DNA of 39,501 bases from Bacteroidota bacterium. GTDB taxonomy: Bacteria > Bacteroidota > Bacteroidia > Chitinophagales > Saprospiraceae. Positions 32,434 to 39,443 of the stretch are shown here, piece by piece. The stretch is taken from positions 183,166 through 222,666 of the forward strand of contig JAAEZH010000001.1 of NCBI GenBank assembly GCA_018222965.1, written 5' to 3'. A program made the position numbers and the translations under genes. The notes under the pieces are model-generated. The model was not told where the DNA came from. It searched no databases and saw nothing but the letters and a program-made list of their open reading frames with translations. Every line of letters starts with the position of its first letter. Within the stretch, counting starts at the first letter, position 1.

Positions 32434-33413
32434 GCTGTACCTAAGACTCCGTTTAGCTTTTCATTGATGGCCGACAATAAGGTGCCCTGGTTTAATTCCT
32501 GGCCATCCACAAAACTGTGATGCAAGGCCACAACATTCCAATTGGCATCGAATACCGGTGAACCACTGGAACCCTTTAGCGTGTCGGCTTTGTAACGCAT
32601 CAGGAATCCTTCCGTGTTGTCTACCCGGTCAAAGGCCAGTTTCTTTGTTTCACCTGCCGGATGCTGGATAATGGACACATAATCCTCCGGTTCCGGAAAA
32701 CGATTGATTTCGATATTCAGGCATCCATAATCGCTGAGTGGTGGCGCACCCTCCTGCTCTTTTACTTTCACCAGGGCAAAATCGAGTTCGGAATCGTTTT
32801 CGAAAAAGGAAGCAGGATCCAGGCTGTAGGATTTGCTGTTTACATTGCCCTCCATGTCTTCTTCAAAGTGGAAAATCGCCTTGGCATAAGTTGCGATGTC
32901 AGCGTCTTCCAGCACATGATAATTGGTAAGCAGCAAATTGTTTTTCAACATAAAACCCGTACCGGTAGATCCATCGGCCAGTTTGATCTTACACACGCTT
33001 TTTGCAGCCATCATACCCCGCTGCAACCAGATCACATCGCGAAATTCACTCTTTCCAACAATCTTCTCCTTGGTTATGCCGCTGGTTTCTTCATCGATCT
33101 GTACCCCGGTGGCCGGGGCTCTCGAAGGAAGCGATTTTCGGCGGGAACGTCGGTAAACATCGTTGATAAAGTCGATCAGGTTTTGATTGGCCTGATTTCG
33201 GGATACATTGTATCGCTCGTCGGTAAGCAGGCCTTTTCGCTTGCGTTTATTCAATCGATTCAACTGACTGGAATGTCCAATCAACTCATCGTAATAATCG
33301 GTCTTCAACATGGGTTCGAAAAACTCCAGCAAGACATCGATCACCTCCTCGGTGTCATCGTCCCGGATCATTTCCTTTACCCGGTTAATAAACTCCTTAT
33401 CTATTGAATTCAT
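32430..33413 (-). CDS. EAD (EAD11-like) plus trypsin-like serine protease
   Basis: The 327-residue protein has an N-terminal helical Effector-Associated Domain (about 1-90; DDTEEVIDVLLEF, HSSQLNRLNKRKRKGLLTDERYNVSRNQ), a basic linker (about 88-100) and a trypsin-like peptidase domain (about 125-320). The catalytic triad is visible: His166 (LLTNYHVLED), Asp211 (LDFALVKV) and Ser283 (KGSSGSPVF). Asp277 is six residues before Ser283, the position of trypsin Asp189, which suggests but does not prove cleavage after Lys/Arg. No signal peptide, so it is cytoplasmic. EADs recruit effectors to NTPase cores by homotypic contact; the protein at 34524 has a matching EAD. It lies downstream of the gasdermin gene, so the gasdermin is the likely substrate. 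Confidence 0.85.
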   Translation of the reverse strand: MNSIDKEFINRVKEMIRDDDTEEVIDVLLEFFEPMLKTDYYDELIGHSSQLNRLNKRKRKGLLTDERYNVSRNQANQNLIDFINDVYRRSRRKSLPSRAPATGVQIDEETSGITKEKIVGKSEFRDVIWLQRGMMAAKSVCKIKLADGSTGTGFMLKNNLLLTNYHVLEDADIATYAKAIFHFEEDMEGNVNSKSYSLDPASFFENDSELDFALVKVKEQEGAPPLSDYGCLNIEINRFPEPEDYVSIIQHPAGETKKLAFDRVDNTEGFLMRYKADTLKGSSGSPVFDANWNVVALHHSFVDGQELNQGTLLSAINEKLNGVLGTA

Positions 33414-33420
33414 AGATGTG

Positions 33421-33612
33421 TTTTACACGTTTAATGCGTTTTATTCGGCTTGGTGGAGAACCCGCCGGAGGCGGGTGCTTGAGATTGCCCGGCTAAAGCG
33501 GGCAAGGTTGATACTCATCGCCTGCGGCGCTTCGGGTGATAATTTCATGCATTAAAATTCAACATTCTCAATTCCTCATTAAAAATTAAAAATTAAAACC
33601 TAAAAATTATCA
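33421..33612 (-). repeat. Structured intergenic repeat, copy A
   Basis: The 81-bp GC-rich core (33456-33536) is 80/81 identical, in inverted orientation, to 36692-36772. It is flanked on both sides by AT-rich sequence that is also similar. Read in the direction of the gasdermin operon it holds three hairpins: CGCC/GGCG, TTGCCCG/CGGGCAA and ACCCGCC/GGCGGGT. It fills the space between the gasdermin stop and the protease start and contains a 25-codon ORF beginning MSINLARFSRAIS. Confidence 0.9.
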
Positions 33613-33613
33613 A

Positions 33614-34423
33614 TTAGAACTCCATTTCCACCATCGCCGGATCATCCTCCACCACTACCCTTTTGGGTTTGGCAGATTCCAACACCAGGTCTTTGTCGCC
33701 GGCATCTACAGAAATGATGGTATCACTTCCACTGTCAATTTTCATTTTCAGGCAGGTAAAAGCAAAGGTGAGGTAGTCTTCCCCTTCAAATTTTACTTCC
33801 CGGTTGGAGGTTGATTGCACCTTTAATTTGGTATCATCTACCTGCAAGGCCTGCCCGATTGTTCCGAGAGAAACGTCGGTTTCTGAATCAACCGTCTTAT
33901 CGATCTTTACCGTAAAGTCTTTTCCGGCAAAAACAGAATCTACGACCAGCAACTCCGCTTCGGCATCATTGTAATAAGGTGCCAATACCGGATTGAGCTT
34001 TTCCAGTTTCTTACCGGCTATCGCTTTTCCGATCTGCAACGGCTCCACATAATAACTTTGCATTTGCGGAAAGCCAAACGACAATTCTTTGGTTCCTTTA
34101 AAGGCTTCTTTGACACTTGGGCTCGACAAACCAAAGCCCTGTAAGAAGCCTTCCAGCACCTGAACGCCAAAATTGAAATCTACCGAACGACTCCGGTTGC
34201 CCGAAATTTCGGCCATGGGTTCGGTGAGAGCGTCTAATCCCAAATCGGGACTGTCAACGAGCAAATCGTGTAAAGAGCCCAGATATTTCAATTGGCTGCC
34301 TCGACGGCCAATTACACTTAATGGTTGAATTTTTTTGCGCGGGATGCGAACAATATTCGCTTTAAATGCCTTCTGCAGCGCATTGACCAGGGGGTCTCCC
34401 GGACATAATTTAAACGATGCCAT
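33614..34423 (-). CDS. Predicted bacterial gasdermin (bGSDM)
   Basis: The 269-residue protein has no signal peptide and a Cys near the N-terminus (Cys7, MASFKLCPGDP), where bacterial gasdermins carry an acylated Cys. Landmarks match the gasdermin N-domain: a first helix NALQKAFKANIVRIP, IQPLSVIGRRGSQLKYLGSLHDLL, then EISGNRSRSVDFNFGVQVLEGFL, FPQMQSYYVEPLQIGKAI, and AELLVVDSVFAGKDFTVKI (compare the VYVVTEVLQTQKEVEV strand of GSDMD). The length of 269 fits bGSDMs, which end in a short inhibitory peptide. Here the tail KPKR (252-255) plus 14 acidic/hydrophobic residues offers K/R cleavage sites for the neighbouring trypsin-like protease. On cleavage bGSDMs form large inner-membrane pores and kill the cell. 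Identification is by eye; structure prediction would settle it. Confidence 0.72.
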   Translation of the reverse strand: MASFKLCPGDPLVNALQKAFKANIVRIPRKKIQPLSVIGRRGSQLKYLGSLHDLLVDSPDLGLDALTEPMAEISGNRSRSVDFNFGVQVLEGFLQGFGLSSPSVKEAFKGTKELSFGFPQMQSYYVEPLQIGKAIAGKKLEKLNPVLAPYYNDAEAELLVVDSVFAGKDFTVKIDKTVDSETDVSLGTIGQALQVDDTKLKVQSTSNREVKFEGEDYLTFAFTCLKMKIDSGSDTIISVDAGDKDLVLESAKPKRVVVEDDPAMVEMEF

Positions 34424-34445
34424 ATTGGGTTGTTTTTTGAGTGGA

Positions 34446-34488
34446 CCCCAATTTAGTAATTTTTCCCGTTGAATTTGCTAATTTGGGG
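34446..34488. promoter_or_regulatory. Inverted repeat in the divergent promoter region of the conflict system
   Basis: Arms CCCCAATTTAGTAA (34446-34459) and TTGCTAATTTGGGG (34475-34488) match at 12 of 14 positions as an inverted repeat with a 15-bp spacer. They lie in the 100-bp gap between the gasdermin operon (-) and the EAD-iSTAND operon (+). The spacing fits a dimeric regulator controlling both. A perfect AGCGATCGCT palindrome follows at 34500-34509. Confidence 0.5.
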
Positions 34489-34523
34489 ACTATACCCGTA
34501 GCGATCGCTGAGACCCCGGCTCC

Positions 34524-35624
34524 ATGAATTACTCCGAACTCAAAAACAACATACGAGACTATTTTCTGGACTCCGAATTTTCGGAGATCCAAAACCTCCT
34601 GTTGACATGGGTAGAGGAAAACATTGCTGATATCAGCCTGCAAAATGAAGCCCTGGGGCATGCTTCCGACGGAAGAAGTATTTCCAAAAAGGTGCGTAAA
34701 AATTTGCTTACCCGCGAAGAAGCAGATGTGGAGTACGCCCAATGGCGCGAAAACATCCTCTCCTTTCTTCAAACACTTAAGACTTACGTCGAAAGAGTCG
34801 AAAAGGAAAAAGCCTCGACGCAAAGTTCGCCGGAGTTGGTTAAAAAAGTGCGCTCGGCCCTGGAAGATCTCAATTACAAAAAAGAGATTCTGCTCTTCCG
34901 CAAATTCCAGTTACAGCAAAAGGCTACCAGAGGCGTTTTCATGATCAACGGCTCCAAATACTATGGCCAGAACTGGTTGTACCGCCTGCTGCTCAAACCC
35001 CTGCGCATGAAACTGGGCAAGGATGCCATTCGCGAAGTACCTATCGACTTTAGCGGACAAATCCCTGTGGATCTTTTCTGGTTCGAATTATACGACCAAT
35101 TCAGCGTAAGCGTATCAAATGACGATGCAGGCGACCGCCAAAAACTGCTGGATACCATTGTCCGCATTTGGGAAGAAGATCGCTCGATCATTTTTCGGAT
35201 CGAAATGAATGGAGATATTCCGCCGGAGGATTTGCTGAACTTTCTCCAGGATTTTTGGCAACCTCTTTATCAACAGACAGCCGATCGGGACAGCCCCAAT
35301 ATGTTGTTGTTGTTTCTGGTCTTTTCCGAAACCTTTGATCACCAACGAGCAGCCGAAGAGCATCAGGCCAAACTCGCTACCGTTATTGACGACAACTGGA
35401 AGCCCGTTCATCCCCTGTTGCTAAACATTGATCTGCTCGATCAGAATGAAGTCCTCCGCTGGTTGGAAGGACGCATTCTGCATTTTGACGACATCCTGGA
35501 TCTGAATGAGACGGCCACCAGCCTCATGAAGAACCAACCGAAAATATATCCGGAGATTGTAATGATCGCTTTTTGTATGCGGTACAGACTCTCCTTTCAA
35601 AATCAAATTCTGGCAAAATTCTAG
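34524..35624 (+). CDS. EAD (EAD11-like) plus degenerate STAND (iSTAND) protein
   Basis: The 366-residue protein has an N-terminal EAD (about 1-90; SEIQNLLLTWVEE, GHASDGRSISKKVRKNLLTREEADVEYAQWRENI) with the same pattern as the EAD of the protease. A short linker leads to an alpha/beta domain (about 112-340) where VFMINGSKYYGQNWLYRLLL stands in the P-loop position but lacks the GK(S/T). This is the layout of inactive STAND (iSTAND) domains described next to MoxR/vWA systems. It would be a scaffold linking the NTPase core to EAD-tagged effectors rather than an ATPase. It heads the rightward operon, 5 bp before the MoxR gene. Confidence 0.72.
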   Translation: MNYSELKNNIRDYFLDSEFSEIQNLLLTWVEENIADISLQNEALGHASDGRSISKKVRKNLLTREEADVEYAQWRENILSFLQTLKTYVERVEKEKASTQSSPELVKKVRSALEDLNYKKEILLFRKFQLQQKATRGVFMINGSKYYGQNWLYRLLLKPLRMKLGKDAIREVPIDFSGQIPVDLFWFELYDQFSVSVSNDDAGDRQKLLDTIVRIWEEDRSIIFRIEMNGDIPPEDLLNFLQDFWQPLYQQTADRDSPNMLLLFLVFSETFDHQRAAEEHQAKLATVIDDNWKPVHPLLLNIDLLDQNEVLRWLEGRILHFDDILDLNETATSLMKNQPKIYPEIVMIAFCMRYRLSFQNQILAKF

Positions 35625-35629
35625 TCTAT

Positions 35630-36580
35630 ATGGCCTTTAAAAAACGATATACCGGCAAAGGATTACTCAAAGCCCGCGAGTTTCAAGGCGAAATGCTGGC
35701 TCCATACCTGCCTTCTCCCGACCTCATGGAGGCTGTCAACCTGGCCATCCATCTAAACCGCCCTTTACTCCTCAAAGGAGAACCAGGATGTGGCAAATCC
35801 TACCTGGCCAAAGCAGTTGCCTGCGAACTGGGCCTTCCCCTCGAAACCTTGTATGTCAAGTCGACTACCAAGGCCCGGGAAGCACTCTATTCCTACAACC
35901 ACATTGCCCATTTGCGCGATGCCCAGCTTGCCAATACCAAACAACTCGATCCGGAGGAAATCGAAAGAAGAGAACACTCCTATCACTATGTGCAGTTCGG
36001 TCCGATAGGCCGCGCTTTTCAGTCTGATGAGCAATGTGTACTCCTGATCGATGAGATCGACAAGGCAGATATCGACTTCCCCAACGATCTCCTACAGGAA
36101 CTCGAGCTGCAAAGCTTCAACATCGCCGAATTGGAAGGACGGGAACTACAAAACGATCTGCCATCCAGTATTAAGGCCAATAACAAGCCGATCGTTTTTA
36201 TCACAAGTAATGACGAGAAGCCCCTCCCCGCTCCTTTCCTGCGCCGTTGCGTTTTCCACCGCATTGAGTTTCCCAATAAAACCCGTCTGGAAGAGATCAT
36301 CCGGGCACATCTAAAACTCGATCCGGAAAACGAGTCAGCCAATGAAAAAGAAATGGTTACCAAAGCACTTACTCGCTTCGACAAGCTGAGACAACAAATG
36401 ACCGATGACCTGGGCGGGGCCAAGAAAGCTTCTACCAGCGAGCTGATTGACTGGTTTAAAGTACTCACCGCACATCCGGCCGATAAGATGCTTCAGCAAC
36501 TCGATGGAAACCTGCCTTTTCCGGGCATTCTCCTGAAAAGCGCTGCCGCTCATGAGAAGTTTCTTCGGGAAAGGAATTGA
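35630..36580 (+). CDS. MoxR-type AAA+ ATPase
   Basis: The 316-residue protein starts at ATG 35630, 5 bp after the previous stop; the frame extends 19 codons into that gene. It has Walker A KGEPGCGKS (49-57), Walker B VLLIDEIDKAD (138-148), sensor-1 FITSNDEKPLP (190-200) and arginine finger FLRRC (203-207). MoxR ATPases act as chaperones, usually with a vWA-domain partner, and power conformational changes in protein complexes. Here the partner is encoded next. In conflict systems the MoxR/vWA pair forms the NTP-dependent switch upstream of EAD-linked effectors. Confidence 0.9.
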   Translation: MAFKKRYTGKGLLKAREFQGEMLAPYLPSPDLMEAVNLAIHLNRPLLLKGEPGCGKSYLAKAVACELGLPLETLYVKSTTKAREALYSYNHIAHLRDAQLANTKQLDPEEIERREHSYHYVQFGPIGRAFQSDEQCVLLIDEIDKADIDFPNDLLQELELQSFNIAELEGRELQNDLPSSIKANNKPIVFITSNDEKPLPAPFLRRCVFHRIEFPNKTRLEEIIRAHLKLDPENESANEKEMVTKALTRFDKLRQQMTDDLGGAKKASTSELIDWFKVLTAHPADKMLQQLDGNLPFPGILLKSAAAHEKFLRERN

Positions 36581-36590
36581 GAATGTAGAA

Positions 36591-36675
36591 TTGATAATTT
36601 TTAGTTTTTAATTTTTAATGAGGAATGTAGAATTTTGAATGAGGAATGAGGAATTGATAATTTTTAGTTTTTAAT
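36591..36675 (+). repeat. AT-rich direct repeats before copy B
   Basis: The 22-bp sequence TTGATAATTTTTAGTTTTTAAT occurs at 36591-36612 and 36654-36675, separated by GAGGAATG-type units. A related version is in inverted orientation at about 33580-33612. These belong to the AT-rich flank of the structured repeat. Confidence 0.8.
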
Positions 36676-36691
36676 AAACGAAACTATCAAG

Positions 36692-36810
36692 CCCGAAGCG
36701 CCGCAGGCGATGAGTATCAACCTTGCCCGCTTTAGCCGGGCAATCTCAACCACCCGCCTCCGGCGGGTTCTCAACCAAACCCGTATTAAACGAATAAAAC
36801 GCATCAAACC
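36692..36810 (+). repeat. Structured intergenic repeat, copy B
   Basis: The core 36692-36772 is 80/81 identical in reverse complement to 33456-33536. The flank to about 36810 (CGTATTAAACGAATAAAACGC) also resembles copy A. It has the same three hairpins in the sense of the rightward operon. It lies between the MoxR gene and the conserved part of the vWA gene, and its internal ATG at 36710 opens the vWA frame. Confidence 0.9.
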
Positions 36811-37930
36811 AGTACAACGTCATACCAACCTCCCCTTCTTCCAACTCTTTCTCCGGCTGAGAAACAGCGGACTGATGCTGGAACTGGAAGATTATTACGA
36901 CCTGCTGGAAGCCATGCGGGGTGGATTTGGTGTGGATATTAAGCGGGAAGATCAGGAAGCACAATTAGCTGCCTTTCGGCGAATGTGCAAATGGCTATGG
37001 ATCAAAAATCCGGCCGAGGATAAAATCTTCGAGCAACAGTTTAAGGCCTGGCTGGCATCCGGCGAAAGCCGCGAACTAGCGGATAAAGAAGCCCGGGAAT
37101 TAAAAGAAGCCCACCAGGCAAAAAAGGATCAGGAAGAAAGCCTCGAACAACAGAAAAAACAAAAACAGGAAGCCGACAGAGAAGCCAAAAAACCCAGTGA
37201 ACCACTCGAAATCCCGGCACCGGACCTCACTTACAAAGAACCGGAAAATCCTTATCAGCCCTTGCGCAGGAGCACCCTGCTCAGCAATCAATATTACCCG
37301 CTGAAGCACCGCGAGATGCAACAATCCTGGAGACACTTACACCGGGAAGAACGCATGGGACTTAGTACCGAACTCGATGTTCCGGCGACCGTACATGCAT
37401 TCGCCCAAAAGGGCTATCTGGAAAAAGTGCGTTATTTATACCACTATCAAAACCAGATCGATTTGAGTATACTGGTAGACGTGGGCGGCTCTATGATTGC
37501 CTATGATGCCCTTTGTGCCGAACTGATCCGTACAGCTAAAGAAGGGGGCAAAGTGCGGAATGTATCTGCCTGGTATTTCCGCAATGTGCCTGATGATAAG
37601 ATCTATCAAAATCCTCAACGAACCGAATGGATCGACTTTCAGGATTTTGTGCAGCAACTTGATCCGATGCGCAGCTCTGTGCTGATCATTTCAGATGCCG
37701 GTGCAGCCCGGGGAAGTCGCAGCCTGAAACGCCTTTTTCAAACCGAAACTTTCCTGGAAGAAATCCGAACAAAGACCTTGCGCACCGCCTGGATTAATCC
37801 ATTTCCGCGGCGGCGCTGGAAAGGCTCTTCTGCCCAACAGGTTTCCGAATGGGTACCTATGTTCTATCTCAACCGGATGGGCCTGGATCTGGCAATTGAT
37901 GTATTAAAAGGCAAACAAATCGACCAGTAG
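36710..37930 (+). CDS. vWA (CoxE-like) partner protein of MoxR
   Basis: The 406-codon frame has a conserved N-terminal helical part (LELEDYYDLLEAMRGGFGVD, about 57-77), a charged coiled-coil-like Lys/Glu/Gln linker (about 125-170), and a vWA domain (about 235-405) with the MIDAS-like motif DVGGS (Asp257-Ser261, a DxGxS variant of DxSxS) and SDAGAARG (Asp329). vWA proteins bind ligands through a metal ion and work with MoxR ATPases. The first 34 residues are encoded by the structured repeat. No other ATG/GTG/TTG exists before Met56, yet LPFFQLFLRLRNSG just upstream of it looks native, so the repeat probably supplies the start codon. The stop abuts the next ATG. Confidence 0.8.
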   Translation: MSINLARFSRAISTTRLRRVLNQTRIKRIKRIKPVQRHTNLPFFQLFLRLRNSGLMLELEDYYDLLEAMRGGFGVDIKREDQEAQLAAFRRMCKWLWIKNPAEDKIFEQQFKAWLASGESRELADKEARELKEAHQAKKDQEESLEQQKKQKQEADREAKKPSEPLEIPAPDLTYKEPENPYQPLRRSTLLSNQYYPLKHREMQQSWRHLHREERMGLSTELDVPATVHAFAQKGYLEKVRYLYHYQNQIDLSILVDVGGSMIAYDALCAELIRTAKEGGKVRNVSAWYFRNVPDDKIYQNPQRTEWIDFQDFVQQLDPMRSSVLIISDAGAARGSRSLKRLFQTETFLEEIRTKTLRTAWINPFPRRRWKGSSAQQVSEWVPMFYLNRMGLDLAIDVLKGKQIDQ

Positions 37931-39436
37931 ATGGCGGATCTCAAACATATCGACCGCATGTTGGCCGAGGAGGAGATTAGTCTCTTTACCCAACTCCCAT
38001 TTCTGGGTCCAAATGAGAAAAAGGCTTACAGGACCTTTGCTTGTCACGCAGCTTTTCCACTGGTTCTGACTACCGATCTGCTCTTCAATTTATGGATGAA
38101 TTTTGCCGAGGATGAAAACGGCGAGCAATTGCACATTCCCCGCGAAGCAGTGTCTGACTTTCTCTTGTCGGGGATATGCAGCAAGGTGGGCCATAAAACC
38201 TATGAAGTCAAACCTCAAATGCGGGAATTGCTGCTCAATGAGCTGTTGCAGGATCTCGTTTTTGGTCCGCAACGCATTCGAAAACTGGCCGATTTCACCC
38301 TGCTTTATGTACGCGAAAGACTGGATGAAGAAAACCTGCTGGAGCGCACCATTGGAGAAGTACTTCGCTGGGGAGCCCTGGCTTATGTACGTCCGGAGGA
38401 GGCTGCCGAACGCATGGCACAAGCTCTGGCCAAATCCCTCCACCACAAGGACCGATCCGGCCAATTGCGGATGCACCACCTGATGGAAAAGCTGTCGGGG
38501 CCCATGCAACGCTTTGATGCCTTTCGAGATTTGCGCAAATTTGCTTCCGGTGTGGCCAGGAATGTGGCCGGGAAAGGGGAAGCAGCTGAAACGGCTTTCG
38601 CCGAAATGGATAAGCAGCAAATCAATATTGGAAAGGTTACCCTGGAAGCACCGGAAACGAAAAAGGTACAGCCACCTATTTGCTTTTTTGGCTATATCAC
38701 TTCGCCGCCTCAGGAAAGCAAAAGTATGACCGTGCTGGACTTCGACGATGAGCATCGACGCATCATTCCCTATTTCCGGAGATTGGAAGAAAAGGGCCTG
38801 ATCCGCATCGTCGTGCAATACGATCTGCGTCCGGTGGAGATTGAAAATATCCTGACCGACCCAAGTTATGCCGGTGAGATCTGTTTCTTGCATTTATCGG
38901 GACATGCCAGTACACATGGCAATCCGGTCGGAGAACAAATGCCCCAACAGCAATCCAGCCAAAGCGCCTCTTTTGGGTCCTACTCTGCCGGTTTCAATCC
39001 GGATAACAGCCTGATTAGCTGGCGGAGTTTGTCGGCTATTTTTGAAGCCCATTCCCAACTGCAACTAATCAGTTTGGATGATGTATTGACCTCCGATCAA
39101 TTAGGCGATTTCCGCAACGATTTGGAAACCCGGATGAACAAAGTCTTTAATCCGCAACTTCCCCAATTAGTCCGCAACCGGAACTTGCTGGTTATTGACC
39201 ACAATGAGGTGGAGATCGATTTCATGCCCTTTCTGGAGGCCTTCTATGACAAGCTTACGCTGAATGAAACCCTCAACAACAGTTTCAACGAAGCTTCCGA
39301 GGAAACTCTTGGTCAACTGTTGCGCTTGAAGCGAAAGCCCGTAATGAGCTGGTTATCAAATGGTTGGTGGCAACTCTCAGAGCATCCTTATTTACAACCC
39401 GACATGTTTAAGCTGGATGCCATTCCGCGGTTTTAG
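37931..39436 (+). CDS. Protein with CHAT (caspase-like) domain lacking the catalytic Cys
   Basis: The 501-residue protein has a helical N-terminal region (about 1-230), then a C-terminal alpha/beta domain (about 248-495) that follows the CHAT/caspase-clan plan: CFFGYITSPP...DFDDEHRRI, IRIVVQYDLRPVEIENIL, GEICFLHLSGHAS (catalytic-type His325), SLISWRSLSAIF, LQLISLDDVLTSDQ, and FMPFLEAFYDKLTLNETLNN. At the position of the catalytic Cys (pattern LNxCxT) it has Val385, so it is probably not a protease. The segment between His and this strand is Gln/Ser-rich. Its ATG directly follows the vWA stop. It may act as a binding or sensor module in the complex. A highly diverged TIR-like or other flavodoxin-type fold is the alternative. 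Confidence 0.62.
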   Translation: MADLKHIDRMLAEEEISLFTQLPFLGPNEKKAYRTFACHAAFPLVLTTDLLFNLWMNFAEDENGEQLHIPREAVSDFLLSGICSKVGHKTYEVKPQMRELLLNELLQDLVFGPQRIRKLADFTLLYVRERLDEENLLERTIGEVLRWGALAYVRPEEAAERMAQALAKSLHHKDRSGQLRMHHLMEKLSGPMQRFDAFRDLRKFASGVARNVAGKGEAAETAFAEMDKQQINIGKVTLEAPETKKVQPPICFFGYITSPPQESKSMTVLDFDDEHRRIIPYFRRLEEKGLIRIVVQYDLRPVEIENILTDPSYAGEICFLHLSGHASTHGNPVGEQMPQQQSSQSASFGSYSAGFNPDNSLISWRSLSAIFEAHSQLQLISLDDVLTSDQLGDFRNDLETRMNKVFNPQLPQLVRNRNLLVIDHNEVEIDFMPFLEAFYDKLTLNETLNNSFNEASEETLGQLLRLKRKPVMSWLSNGWWQLSEHPYLQPDMFKLDAIPRF

Positions 39437-39443
39437 CCGAAAG

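Noticed and set aside
34500-34509. AGCGATCGCT as a HIP1-type repeat
   Set aside because: It was the only such copy noticed in this window, so it cannot be called iterated; it may simply be part of the promoter region.
33421-36810. Composite transposon or integron ends
   Set aside because: The inverted copies bracket a core, but no transposase, integrase, terminal target duplication or att-like site is visible, and each copy sits inside an operon rather than at its edge.
35630-37930. MoxR/vWA pair as a methanol-dehydrogenase or CO-dehydrogenase maturation system
   Set aside because: No dehydrogenase or cofactor genes are nearby; the neighbours are EAD, protease and gasdermin-like genes.
37931-39436. 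Calling the last gene an active caspase-like (CHAT) protease
   Set aside because: The His is present but the residue aligned to the catalytic Cys is Val385; the only nearby Cys (318) is in the strand before the His.
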